A stretch of 64,000 bases of DNA from Drosophila persimilis (lineage: Eukaryota; Arthropoda; Insecta; Diptera; Drosophilidae), in contig NW_020825332.1 in assembly GCF_003286085.1 (NCBI RefSeq), positions 1,421,001 to 1,485,000 of the forward strand, read 5' to 3'. Within the stretch, counting starts at the first letter, position 1; every line of letters starts with the position of its first letter. The translations under genes and the position numbers were made by a program. This document shows, piece by piece, positions 48,019 through 60,378 of the stretch. The notes below the pieces were generated by a model, which ran no database searches, was not told where the DNA came from, and saw only the letters and a list, made by a program, of their open reading frames with translations.

Positions 48019-48960
48019 GTGCAGCAGCAACACCACCACCACCACCACCAACAACCCCCCCTCTCTCCACTAACCCCTGGAGGAGGAGCATTACAATCAT
48101 GGCAAAAGCAGCGCGAGGGCAGGCCGCGCTTCGATTTTAATTAGTATTTTAACTTAACCCCAAAAAAAGAAAGGAAAAGAAAGGAAACAACCAACAAATC
48201 TGCGAAAAGAAATTCGCCAGAAAAATATCAAAATCTAGCAGCTACAAAAACACATATATATATTTAATGAATTAAACTTAATAATTAATTGCAGAAAAAA
48301 ACAAAACAAAACAAACAAAAATTTAACTATCTGTGTAAATGCGTAGATTTAAACGTTCACAGTTTCAATTTAAACAAACAAAAAAAAAAACAACTTAAAA
48401 TCTAAACACGAAAAAATACCAAAAACCCCAAAAAAATGCAATAAAAATTTTCAAAATGATAATGCAAAAAAAACCCACACACGAAAAAATGACAAAAAAA
48501 AAGATATGTATTAAATATGCAAGCAAAAAGATTTTTTTTGATATAGATTTAATGTGCAACAAACAAAACAAAACAAAACAAAAAAAAAAACACAAATATT
48601 TTATTTATTTAAACAAACAGCACACTGGATTGTTCTATGGTATATTTTGTAAACCATTTTTTATGTTGATTTGATTGAGTAATTACCGAGTTGAAAGACT
48701 AGGGATATTTTTTTTTATTATTATTAATTAATATAAATTATAGTAGTGTGTGCATCTATATATATGTATGTATATTGTATGTGTAGATTGTATTAAAGCC
48801 CTGGCACCAGACCGAATACTGTGTCGTATGCCTGTTTATGTTCTGAAAAGCGCGCGCGTATGTATGGAAAAACATGTGTGGAAAATGGACAAAAAAATGA
48901 TAAAAATATATATAGAAAAGAATGAAAAAATTGCAATAAAAAAACAAAAATGATTATGCT
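48019..48960 (+). other. DOR: 3' UTR of DOR
   Basis: The region is very A-rich with many poly-A tracts and an AATAAA at 48935-48940 that is a good candidate for the distal poly(A) signal. Nearer candidates exist (for example AATAAA near 48440), so two 3' ends are possible. Confidence 0.5.
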
Positions 48961-49643
48961 ATAAAGTACTTGGCCTTTTATTTGTTGGGGAAAAGAAAAA
49001 CTCTTTTAAAGGAATGTTGAAAATTGAGAAAAATTATTGCAAAACAATTTCTGATGACTGCAATCGATTCGATGATCTTGAAGTCTACTCTGCATACACT
49101 GAGGGAAAAGTAGAGTACCGAAAAGAAACAGCCATATTTAAAGCAAAAGAAAGACCAAATATTTTCATATTAATGTCAAAGTGTAAGGAAAAAGACTTCT
49201 TGAAGGCATAAACATTCCAATTTGAGGGCTTCTTTCTCTGGGCAAATGTTTGCTTGGCAATCTCCCCAAAGCCATAACCAAAACCCTATAAGATCCATTC
49301 GAAAGTGGGTCAGCAGTTGCGCCGATCTAAGGAGCAGTCGTCACAGTTGATGGACAAGGGCTGCGGTGCCCTTGCGCGGATGTCCATCACCAGAGCGTTG
49401 TCCAGGGTCAAGCTGGATAGAGCCTTTCACAACGAGAGCCTAAAGTGCCGACTAACTAATTAGTGATTAGTATTTTAAGGCAGACACGCTTGGCAAGCGG
49501 AGGCAATTAAACGCGCTTAACTTTACTTTACTTAACACAGACACAGCAAGCCAGCAAGACAGCAAGACAGCAGTGCAGAGAGAAAGACACGGGCCAAATG
49601 TCTACAGTTAGGTGCCGTTGACCTTGGTTAAAGGTAAGGTATC

Positions 49644-49686
49644 GGTACGGGTACGGGTACGGGTACGGGTATGGGTATGGGTATGG
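49644..49686. repeat. Hexamer microsatellite GGTACG/GGTATG
   Basis: Four units of GGTACG then three of GGTATG, in the opposite sense to the TACCCG arrays. Confidence 0.85.
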
Positions 49687-49897
49687 GGCTGGCTGGATTT
49701 GGTTATTCCTTCTTTTGCCAGCTGCTGTTGCGACTTCCGCGATGCAAAACGAATCTAACGGCGAATCACAGCGAAAGTAAATCAGAAAATGGTTAGATCA
49801 CGGGACCGAGAGCCTGAGATTCTTTCACAACCCGCCTCTGAGAGGCGCAGAGCCCACAGAGAGAATGCGGTTGGCTGGCTCCACTTCTAGGCCCTCG

Positions 49898-49952
49898 GAT
49901 GGATGGATGGATGGATGAATGGATGGCTGGCTGGATAGAAGAGTGGATGGAT
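49898..49952. repeat. GGAT tetranucleotide repeat
   Basis: An imperfect run of GGAT with GGCT interruptions between DOR and the ZP gene. Confidence 0.85.
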
Positions 49953-50082
49953 GTGTGGCTGGGAAAAACTTTATAAAGATCCGCTGCAGCCGCGCTTGGC
50001 TTCACACCTGCTCGCGACGCGAAGAGCTGCAAACCATCGTCCAGCCAAGGCATTCGGAACTCTCGATACGCGCCACACAGAT

Positions 50083-50119
<37 letters not shown>

Positions 50120-50633
50120 TAGAGGGTGGCAGAGGCTCGACTATTATGTAAGATTAGGCAATCTGCAACACACATCTACATATCCAGCAACTCGTGTAGG
50201 CGGTCGGTGATTCTATTTGGCAAGTTGCACTTGAGTGATTTTTCGGGCTTCCAAAAAACGGAAAACCTAATACCGAAAAACTGGAAACTGGAAACCGAAA
50301 ACCGAAAACCAACAAAACTTTGAACAGACGTGCAACATGTAAAGCGAACCAGATAAACGCCACAAATGACGTAGACAAGAAAAACCAAAACGAAAAAAAT
50401 CGCGCAATAGCCAACGACCATTATCGAAAGTGAAACCCCCCCCGCCCCGCCCTCCCGAAAAAGTCAAAAAGACAAAACGCCAACCGTTTTGTACCGCTTT
50501 GAGTCATTCAGTGGTTTTTTTTTTGTTTGTTTGTTTGTTTTTTTTTTGTTTTTTTTTTGGCACGGATCGTCAAGTTTTATGGCTAACGTCGCGAGGATTT
50601 GTTAACCCACGAAATGGGCCAAGTCATTCGGTG

Positions 50634-50764
50634 TCAGTTGGTCAAAGTGCGTGCCGCCGAGCTGTGAACCAGTGAACCAGCCAGCCAGACAGCCAGCCAG
50701 CCAGCAGTTGAGGGTGTTAAGAAGGAAAGCCGAGGCGTTGGAAAAGCAAAGAAAACTTGAGCAG
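50634..50764 (+). promoter_or_regulatory. Candidate promoter and 5' UTR exon of the ZP gene
   Basis: TCAGTT at 50634-50639 is a full Inr match with +1 at 50636. At +28 to +32 four of five bases fit the DPE. The proposed exon contains a CCAG repeat and ends at donor CAG-GTCAGT (50765). The acceptor at 52769, 13 nt before the ZP gene ATG, would receive it. Joining these is inference. Confidence 0.4.
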
Positions 50765-50952
50765 GTCAGTGCTGGATCTCGACTGTGGCAACAGGAAACA
50801 AAGAGCTTATATAAGAAATGTGAGTATGGTTAAGTTAAAGATGGGCTTACTATCTGTTTGGGATTATTTACAAGTCTTTAAATAATCAAAGACCATACAG
50901 GGATCTTCTGCATTAAATTCACAAGAGCTCGGAATTATAATATTTATAATCT

Positions 50953-51375
50953 TCACCCAGACAAAAGAGCCCTGAGCCCCGAATAGTCATACTTAGAGTT
51001 AAATATTAATGCCAATATATTTATTCACTTACAAGTTCAAGATTGATATGAAAATATTTGATTTAAATATATTTCATAATTAATATAAATATATTTCACA
51101 CTTCAATCAGAAATATTTCTCATTTAAATTATATATATTTCTTATATATATTACCTGAACCTTTAAGTTAAATATATTTATTATTAGGTATATATTATTA
51201 TATATTTATTTATATATCTGAAGTATATTTATTCTAAAGTGTCTTGTATTTTTATTAAATATGGGTCGTCCTTTTAATGTAATAATTTAAAAAATATTTT
51301 TGTATTCAAAAACTGAATATTAAATTTACATATGGGCGTGCTTCTATTTACAACGCCATTTCTCTATGGGTGTTA
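50953..51375. mobile_element. Nonautonomous TIR element, copy G
   Basis: Its left end shares AGCCCTG, then CGAATAGT, then ACTT in the same order and spacing as copy E at 21384. Its right end GCCATTTCTCTATGGGTGT matches the right end of copy E (GCCATTTTTCTCCGAGTGT). The core is extremely AT-rich with ATATTTAAAT words. It would lie in the leader intron of the ZP gene. Confidence 0.6.
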
Positions 51376-52679
51376 AACAAATATAGTTCTCAGCTTACAT
51401 ATCTTGGATTTCGTATAAAATTATAGTTTCTGTACAAAACTTCACCAAAATAGGATTCAATATAATGTTTATCACGTCCCACAATCCTTTCAATCAAAAG
51501 AGCATAAAATTTTGAGAACTTTGCTATATTCCTAACGCCTTCAAGGGGGCAACCTTATCTCTTTCGATAAACCAAATGTCAAACGCCTTAAGCCGGCTTC
51601 AGCACGAGTCGATAACGTTTATTAGGGTACCGTTAGGCAGGTGCTTTTAATGCAGTTAACCAGCAAAAGGCGGAGGCAAAGTGGTGGCAAGAAAACGGCT
51701 CAAGGTCAGACCAATGCGATTAACTATAATTATAAAAGCCAAGTGTAGGAGCAAGCAGAAAACCACCACAAAGACGGACACCCACAAAACACAACAACAG
51801 CTACAATAAATAATGAAAGCCAAAAACCGAAACCAAAAAAAACCCAACAAGACGAAGAAGCACCATCCAACTATTGCATAACAGAGAGGCAGAGAGAAAA
51901 AAAACAATAAAAAACCATAAATCCAACAAAAAAACAAGAAGAAGTTGGAGTAATTATAACAACAATTAAGCAAACGGCGTGCGTTTTTACAGCTAAGCGT
52001 AAAGCGCAGCCAAGCATTTTGGTGGGTGAAGGGTACAGCCACAACAGTGGGAGGAAGGGGGCGTCAATGTACAATGTACAATGTACATCATTCATTAAAA
52101 TGTAATCCAAGTTTAAGCAAAGTCTTCTAGTCGGGGGTTCTTCTTCATAATTAAACGGATGACAGTTTTATGCCTTTGACCTTAACGCCTGACAGACAGA
52201 GAACGCAGATACAGATAGGCAGATACACCCCACAGGCAGGAGATGGAGGGGCAAAAAGAGACAGAGGAGATGTGATTGTTCTGGTGGAACTATAGTTCCA
52301 GCGACATTGATAGCAAAGCTATACCCTAACACAGAAGCGAGTCCGGGCACTTTTCAGACAGAAGCCAAGGCACAGATAAAAGGCAATCTAAATAGAAACC
52401 AATCCACAGTGTATACAGAAGGGCAGCGCTTCTTGCCATCTTAGACAATCCAAAGATTCAATTCAAAAGGCCATCAAAAGAGCATTTGAGTATGGGCGTT
52501 CTGTAAGATTTTCTTGCTCGTGCAACACTCATCTGAAACATTGGCCACAATTAATTTATGAACCACAAACTTCCTTCCTGCCTCTACGCATTTGGTGTAA
52601 CACCGCCAAGACACACACAACACACAACACTTGAGTGACCACTAGCAAGGTCAGCATCAACCATGCAGCAACCATGACG

Positions 52680-52769
52680 ATGATTATGATTATGATTCCT
52701 ATTTCTATTTCTATTCCGATTCCGATTCCGATTCTGATTCCTATTTCTTTTCCGATTCTGATTCTGCAG
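52680..52769 (+). other. Tandem ATTCYG/TATTTC repeat forming the first-exon splice acceptor
   Basis: Repeats of TATTTC, GATTCC and GATTCT fill the 85 nt before the AG at 52769. They supply the pyrimidine tract and several copies of CTGATT that resemble branch sites. The coding exon starts 13 nt later. Confidence 0.5.
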
Positions 52770-52782
52770 TTGATCAACGGAC

Positions 52783-55348
52783 ATGAAGATGTGCAGATTG
52801 CCGATGCAACCGCTGCTGCTGGGGCTCTGGCTGCTGCTGCTGATTGAAGTGCAGGTAAGGAACCTTTCACCTGTTCGCTCGGTTTGTTGCCCAAGTCGGA
52901 GGGGCATTGCCCAAGCCTAGATGGGGAATCTAATCTATTTAACAGTTCTTAGAATGAACTTCCTGATTAGGCCACATGAACCGTAACCAATCGTTGGCCA
53001 ATCGCTGGCCCGCCTGTCTAACGGATATGCTCTCTGCTCTAATGCAGATTGCGTATCGACCGACCGCGAGCGGAAGAGAGGCTTTGTCTGCCTGGCCAAA
53101 AATTATGTGGCTTTGTGGCTGGTGCCTAGCCTCTGCTGCTGATGCAGCACTTTTCGTTGTGCGGGGCTCATAAAAACCAAAGACTTGGGACACAAACTCG
53201 AGCCGAGTGATTTATCGCATTGCGTATACGCCCCACGTGCCCGGCCTGACGCACTTCTCTCTCTTGGGCACATCTATCTTGCAGCAACCCATCAGCGGCC
53301 TGGAACAGAGTACAGACTACTCGGTGGTGAGCAAAACGGCGGCAGTGGCCACCACCACATCGGCTCCTCCACACACGGTGGCGCCACCTCTACGCAGCTT
53401 CAAGGGCCGCATTCAGACCACGACTCCGACGTCCAGAACAGCGACTGGGACTCGCCCTCTGGCCACTGGAGCGGAGGCGCAGCAGGAGCTGGTGGGCATC
53501 TCCTCCAAATCGTATATTTCGGGACCCACCACCCAGGCCTCGAAGCTGTCCAAGCGCGCCGGCCTGGCCGGCCCCAAAAAGTTCCCCAAGGACGTCCGCA
53601 ACCGCAGCAGCGTCGCCGTGGAGCGCAACAAGCTGCATCATGATGTGCCCGACCATGTACCGGACTCTTCTGGCTATATACCGCATCGCATTGGACATCC
53701 TGTTCACCTGGACTACGGGTCCACGGGCGTGGATTCTAGTGGAGCTCCGACAGGAAGTGCCGGCTATCATGCGCCGCCCTATGAGGGCAACAAGTGGCAC
53801 GAGGAGTACTGGGATCAGGAATACGCGGGTCATCAGTTTCTCCACAACAGCACTAGAGTGCAACGTAAGTTGAAGTCTCCCCCTTTTTAATGGTTAAGAT
53901 CCTCCCTTAGTTCCTGCTCTTCCTCCAAATAGACATTGAAGCGGAGTGCCAGGACGACTACATGAAAATACGCATTGGCTTTAATGGCTCCTTCAGTGGA
54001 CTGCTCTACTCTGCGGGCTATGCCTACGATCCGGACTGCATGTACATCAATGGCTCGGGTCGGGACTATTACGAGTTCTATATCCAATTGAATCGTTGTG
54101 GCACACTGGGCAAGAACTCCCTGCAGGAGGAGAGTCGCAAGAATCCAACAGTACGTACCTTGACTTGAAAGGAAAACTATTTATAAATCACATCTATTGT
54201 CTTCAATTAGAACTTTATGTGGAACACGGTGACGGTACAATATAATCCACTGATTGAGGAGGAGTACGATGAGCACTTTAAGGTCACGTGCGAGTATGGC
54301 TACGACTTCTGGAAGACGGTGACGTTTCCCTTTCTAGATGTGGAGTAAGTATCCATTTATCCTCCGCGAAATTCTAAACTGATTTTCTCCTCTCCCCCAG
54401 GGTGGCCACTGGCAATCCTGTTGTCTTCACACTGAGTCCACCCGAATGCTATATGGAAATCCAGAATGGCTACGGCATTGGGGGACCCCGCGTGACGGGG
54501 CCGGTGCGAGTGGGCGATCCCCTGACCCTGATCATCTACATGAGGAGCAAGTACGGTGAGTATTTAGAGTCCATAGCAAGTGCGAATATATCATGGCTCA
54601 ATGGTTATCGTGCGATCGATCCATAGATGGCTTTGACATTGTGGTCAACGATTGCTACGCACACAATGGCGCCAACAAGCGGATACAGCTCATCGATCAG
54701 CATGGCTGTCCGGTGGATGACAAGCTCATCTCACGCTTCAGGGGCTCCTGGTCCGATGCGGGCGTCTACGAGACACAGGTGTATGCGTACATGAAAACCT
54801 TTCGGTTCACTGGCTCCCCAGCCCTCTACATTGAGTGTGACGTCCGCATGTGCCACGGACGTTGTCCGGTAAGTCGGATGTCAGACTATATCCAGAAGAT
54901 GGCTCATTGCTGATCTGATCCCTTGCAGAGTCAGCCCTGTCATTGGCGCAACCTGAAGGCGGTCACTAAGCGCGACACCTCCAACATGACGGCCACGAAT
55001 CTCTCTCTCCCTCCATTGTCCGTCGATGGAGACGCCGCCACCGCCACCACGGAGAGTCCCTCCACGCAGACTTCGCTCTCGGAGAACGTGAACCTGTTCC
55101 AGTCGCTGCGCGTGCTGCAGGAGGGTGAAAACGATGGCGATGATGTCTATGCCCATCGCCAGACAAAGCCCCCAGGGCCGCACCAGACCTGCCTGAAGAC
55201 CTCGACCTTCTCAGCGCTGACCGCCGCTGGCTCAGCCCTGCTTTGTGTGCTGACGGTGACGCTATTCATTGCCTGCTCGAGGCTGAAGCGGCGCAAGGAG
55301 TCGACGCTCTACGACTCCTACATAGCGCACAAGGGTCAAATCGATTAA
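52783..55348 (+). CDS. Zona pellucida domain transmembrane protein
   Basis: Seven coding exons: 52783-52854, 53285-53864, 53933-54150, 54211-54344, 54401-54555, 54627-54868 and 54929-55348, giving 606 residues. Introns are 56-71 nt except the first, and all phases agree. Exon 1 encodes little more than the signal peptide (core PLLLGLWLLLLIEVQ). Residues 25-217 are a Thr/Ser/Pro-rich linker. The ZP domain runs from about Cys223 to about Cys471 (MCHGRCP at the exon 6 end). A dibasic TKRD at 480-483 could be the furin-type release site. The transmembrane helix is about 563-583, with a short basic cytoplasmic tail. ZP proteins polymerise at the apical surface and link epidermal membrane to cuticle. 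From memory this is D. melanogaster CG15020 at 64B; that name is not certain. A poly(A) signal AATAAA lies at 55533. Confidence 0.9.
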
Positions 55349-55532
55349 TTTGCTTGGCTTTCGCTTTGAGCGTAAGATTGTGTATATAGTTTATGTCCAA
55401 CCATGTTCTGTTCGCTCTTAGATTGTAGATTAAATTAAGTTTTTTTTGTAGTTTTTTCTTAGGTTTTTCGTTATAATTTTAAGTTTCGATTTCGCCAATG
55501 AAAAATCATCATTTCTATAATGAATATGGTAA

Positions 55533-55538
55533 AATAAA
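55533..55538 (+). terminator. Poly(A) signal AATAAA of the ZP gene
   Basis: A canonical AATAAA 185 nt after the stop codon, following an AT-rich 3' UTR. Confidence 0.6.
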
Positions 55539-55548
55539 CAAACGTTGG

Positions 55549-58500
55549 TCCCCACAATTGGTTTCAAAGTAACGCCCCTAATGAATTCTGCCCAGCCTCC
55601 CAAAAGTATGCAACAATTTCAGCTTCGACATGCATTTTACATACAGCTACATGAATCTTACATCCATTCTACTTACATTCTTCACACTGCTACATTACTT
55701 TTACATCTACATTCTACGAAATGCAAGGAATGCCACATTCGGCCTTCGGCCTTTCAGCTTGCTAAATTAATAACTTCTGAACGAATGAAGATATCTTCAT
55801 ACAAAAAAACGCACTTGAAAGGAAAATCTTTCGAAATTCAGTCTGCACGAGAACATGGTGCTACGATGTCTATAAGCTGTACAATGCATTGTCAAAGTTG
55901 AACTCTGTTGCCAGTGCATGCTTAATTTGCATAGATACAAATTTGTTCATGGTCAATTTACCTATAGATAATAATTTTATATTTAATTTGTAACATAATT
56001 GGATCTTATAAATATGATAACAACTAAAATTTTTTTATTTGAAATGTTGGTCTATTGCTTGTACTTTTTTCGAGGTCGTCACACAGATCGCTCTCTGTAG
56101 CTCTGTTGAGGTAGTTGCACAGATAAGGACCCTTATAAATGGGCTAAGAAATATTCGAAGAGCATTACAAAAAATTTCGTGGTGGGCTCTGGGAATTATT
56201 TTTGTAAAATACACAAAAAATTAATAGTTTTCTCTAGAAAAGTCTTTCCAAAAAGCAAATTTATTTATTGAAAAATGTTAACAAAAAGTACACCTTAGAG
56301 TAGAGACCAAACATGAATCATACGATACATACTCGTAGTTTACTTTTTTTCGATCTGAAAGATGCAGAGTGATGTCCGATTGTCTCAATGTTTCCATTTT
56401 CGAAAGCCTTAAGAAATCTTCTATCAGCTGCTCACTCAGAAAATGACTTTTGCCACCTCTTTTCGGCTGATGTGCCACTGTGTGCCGTTTAGGAGGGGAT
56501 GCGGGAGGCGTGTGTCTGGCTGTCGTCTGTCTCATTTTATGCTGCCCCATGTGGGGGGCATAAGGAAACGCCATCTTGGCTTGTGCCACTTGTCGGCGCA
56601 CTTCCTCATGGGCCATGGATATGGCATGCCATGCCCCAGCCATTGACATGCCCGTTCAGTGTTTTGTGTGCTGTGCTTGTCATGGATTTGCTGGAGATTT
56701 ATTTATTGTGACGGTTTTTTGTCGGTCGTGCGCTTTGCCGCATGATTTTCATTTGTTGGTTGCTGCCGCTGTTGGCCGCTTCTGCCATGGGGCTGCTGCT
56801 GCTGCTGCTGACACAAATTTTCGACTGCGGCGTGCCGCAAAACATTGCCCAAAGTGTTAATATGGTTGAGGACTTTTAATATTACCCAACTGGCAGTCAG
56901 TGCAACTGCCACAGCCACAACAACAGCCGCACAGCCACTCTGCTAATTGTGCAATTTTCTCGATGGGCTGACGCCTCATTTTGGGCGTTTGGCCAGCGCT
57001 TCTCGGTGGTTCTTGAGTGTAAAAATTAACACGGAACCACCAGCCAGAAGCCACCAGCCAGAAGCCACCAGCCAGTAGCTGGTGTCAAAAATTGCTTTGA
57101 CTAATTAATTTATTTGGCTATGGCGTACATTTGAGAAAACAAACATGCAAACACCAGAAACAAAAGAACTCGCCAGAGCAGACAATCCAAATGTTTATGA
57201 TATTAAATTATATTTTTCGCACACAATTTTGCATACAATGTGCCGTGACGCCTTTATGGATTCCGCCTTTGCTCATTTATGATTAATTGCAGTTTAAAAA
57301 CGCTGCTAAGCAAAATACAAAACACACAACTAATTGAATCACAGAAAATTCACATTCCAAAACATCCCCAAAATATTAAAATGCCCCAACATGCCCCGCC
57401 CAGTGGGGCAATAGTTATGAAAAGAGATTTCTCCGCTCAACTACCAGGTATCTAGGCCATCGCCGAGGGTCCATCTCGGGCACGTTTCGCGGCTGAGAGG
57501 CGACCTTGAGGGCGGCGACGGAGACGGAGACGGCGACCCGGCCAAAAGTGTTTCAATTGAATGCAGCCAAAATAATTTATGAAAATACAGAAATTAATTT
57601 GATGTAATTTGCGTTGGCGTTTGCCATTGATTTTATCGCTAGCCGAACTGCAAAAAATAGGAGAAATACTTACAGCTGTAGGAGCTGGCGATGATGAGGT
57701 GGCTGCTGGCTGCTGCTGGGTGCTGGCTGCTGGCTGCATGTGGATGCCGCTTTGGTGACACCAAAATGGCACCCAAATTGCGGCAGCCCCGGCTTGCGAC
57801 GACTCCGACTCCGACACCGACACAAAGGCTTCAAAATGCTGCTTTTTATGCGCTGTGAGGCAGCGACCTTACAGTGTTTTTTGCTGACGCCAGTCGCACT
57901 GCCACATGATGTCTCATAACTTTTGCACGTTCGTGGCCTGGGTCTTTCGCTTGCATTGTATTGCGCTGTCATGCGCACATGAAAATCATCAACATCATCA
58001 TCATCATCATCACCATCGCCATCACCATCGTCGTCGTCGTCGTCGTCGTCGTCACCATCATCAGGCAGGCAAAAGGTAACTTTTGCATCAGCAATGCAAA
58101 AATATGCTTTCATTACCAAACGTCTAGCGCGAAGCTTTACATGGCATGCATAATGTGTTCCTTTTGGCTGTATCTGTATCTTTTGCCATTGTGGCAAGAA
58201 TCTTTAAGCGTTTAAGCTTTGGGTCTCCTCCGCCTCCTCTATCCATGAAAACCATTCAAATCGTTACACGGAAGTGCTGCCTTCAAACGGACTGCGTAAT
58301 ATTGTAATTTATGTAATTAAGGCTGCCGGACGGACAAGTGCTGACAGTTCCAGAGTCACGAAAGAACAGCCAAAGTTTCCAAACTGTGACCAATGCCATC
58401 GAACACGAACTGTTTGGCTTCCTCCCTGAATCCCAGAGTATACCTTAAACCTTAAGCTTGTTAATGATGTAATTCCCTTAACCTTTTGTGCATTCTATTT

Positions 58501-59292
58501 GAATCATTCAGGCGCCATGAGGAACTGCGGCATGCTAATGATATTCGTCAGTAATTAGGCGCAACATATCATAGAAAAAACAACTACAACAACAACTATG
58601 AAGTAACAAATTAAGCGCCACGCCCACATGACCTTTTGAGGTGTTGCTTGTGTGTGTGTGTGTAGGCTCAAGTGTTGTGCCATAATTAATTTAATATCCA
58701 AGTTTATAACACAATTAGGAACACACAGATCCGAGGGCGGAAGCGTTCGTTCTCGCTTTTCGCAGGCACTGTGGCGGAACTTCTTTTTTGAGGGCGGGTG
58801 GCATCCCTGTCGGGTCGGAGCACATGTCCAACATCCAACAGCTGTTGCGGCCTTTGTTTACAAACTAACAAAGGGAGAGGACGGGACGGAGAGAGCCAGC
58901 GAGTGACAGAGAGAGAGAGAGCAGCCACCCCTTGGATAAGGGAGAGGGTGCTGATTTTGATTTTGGGTGCTCTCTTTTATCCGGAATTTCAGCATCCGAG
59001 TCGACGCCTGCGCCGTGGCCCTGCCATTCGGCTGCTGCGCGCCTCACAGTCGCAGGCCCATTGATTTTTATCCAGAATCCCGAAGTAGAGTTCTTAATCC
59101 GCACCCAACCGGACCTGCTCCAGTCAGAGCAGCGCAGAGCTCTTGAGGAAAATTCGGAAAAGCCTTGTGAAAATTGGTCCATTAATTAATAGATAATCAA
59201 AGCGTTCAGCTCTGGCCTAAAGGTGAAGTGCAAAACCTTTTCAAAGAAGAGTTCCACCAGCTCTAAGGCTGCTGTTCTTTGTGTGTCTGCAG
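55549..59292. other. Intergenic region upstream of nAChRbeta1
   Basis: No gene is supported. It contains a 118-codon open stretch at 55545-55901 with a 16-bp perfect palindrome at 55785-55800, an ATC/GTC repeat at 57985-58053, and GAGAGA runs near 58905-58920. Leader exons of nAChRbeta1 are likely here but cannot be fixed; a GTGTCTGCAG acceptor at 59292 is the best candidate leading into the start exon. Confidence 0.5.
57985..58053. repeat. ATC then GTC trinucleotide repeats
   Basis: ATC/ACC units then eight or nine GTC units. The Asp-rich minus-strand frame here is an artefact of the repeat. Confidence 0.9.
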
Positions 59293-59383
59293 TTCGGGGC
59301 GTGGACTCCATTCATCCATCCAGTCCATCAGTCATGTCCTGGTTGCAGTTGTAAGTGCAGGAAAAGCGGAAAAGCGGACTACC

Positions 59384-60335
59384 ATGGACACCAGCAACAG
59401 CAGATCCTGGCTGCTCTACGGCATCCTGGGGCTCCTGGCGATTGCCGCAGGTACGTACGTTGCGGGGCCGAGAGGGGGCGGCGCCAACTCTGCCCCCATT
59501 TCCGGGCTGGGGCCCTGTTATGTAATGAAAAACTCGCGAAAAAGGCCAAAGGAAAAACTCTGTTAAAACTCTGCTAACCGTTTCTACAAAATCCAACCCC
59601 TTCCGCAAAAAAACAAAAGAAAAACTATCTCTCTTTCTCTCTCTCTCTCTCTCTCTTAGCTAGCTAACAAATTTTTACAGCAATGATTTGATTTTTTTCT
59701 TAAATTTAACAAACTTGCGCTGGCAGCGCCGCCTTAACAAGTTCTCCAAGCTCTCATTTTGGCCAACAACCAACCAACCACCACCACAACCGCCACTGCC
59801 ACTGCCACCGCCAGCCTCATGCCGCGGACCGCTGCTCCCTTATTGTACATCTCAGCCTCTCAACACCACAACCCCACAACCAACCAAGAACCAGAACCAG
59901 AACCACCAGAAACAACAGCCAGAGACCAGAAACAACAGAAACCAGAAAAAAGAATAACAGAAACCGCCACACGAACCATCGAACGCCTGAGAATGCCTGA
60001 GAATAGATTCCCGACAAAATGAATACAAATGAGACTTGGAGAAACTGCCAAAGCGACGCTGCTGCAGCGCTGCCTACGAAAAAAAAAAAAATACGAGAAA
60101 ATTATAAACAAACTCACAAAACTGCGCTAGTCATTAACTAACTCTATATCAAACTATATAGTATATATATATTCCATATAATCTATCGTAGAACTCTCCT
60201 TAGTAGCACACCCACCACCACCACCCGCACAAGAAAGCAGTTGAGTGCTGCCCCTTAAGAATAGATCTTCTTCTATAGAACTGCATATCTCTGCTCTCTC
60301 TGTCTTTGTCTCTCCTGCTCTTGCTCGTGCTCTTG

Positions 60336-60378
<43 letters not shown>

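Larger units (their letters stand above)
48961..50635. other. Intergenic sequence between DOR and the ZP gene
   Basis: No gene is seen. TA then CACTGAGGGAAAAG at about 49096-49111 resembles an end of the AT-rich TIR family, without a visible partner. GT/CA runs lie at 50085-50116 and poly-T runs at 50514-50560. Confidence 0.6.

Noticed and set aside
56278-56649. A 123-codon minus-strand frame between the ZP gene and nAChRbeta1
   Set aside because: It starts within GC-rich noncoding sequence, has no signal, domain or intron, and nothing else supports it.
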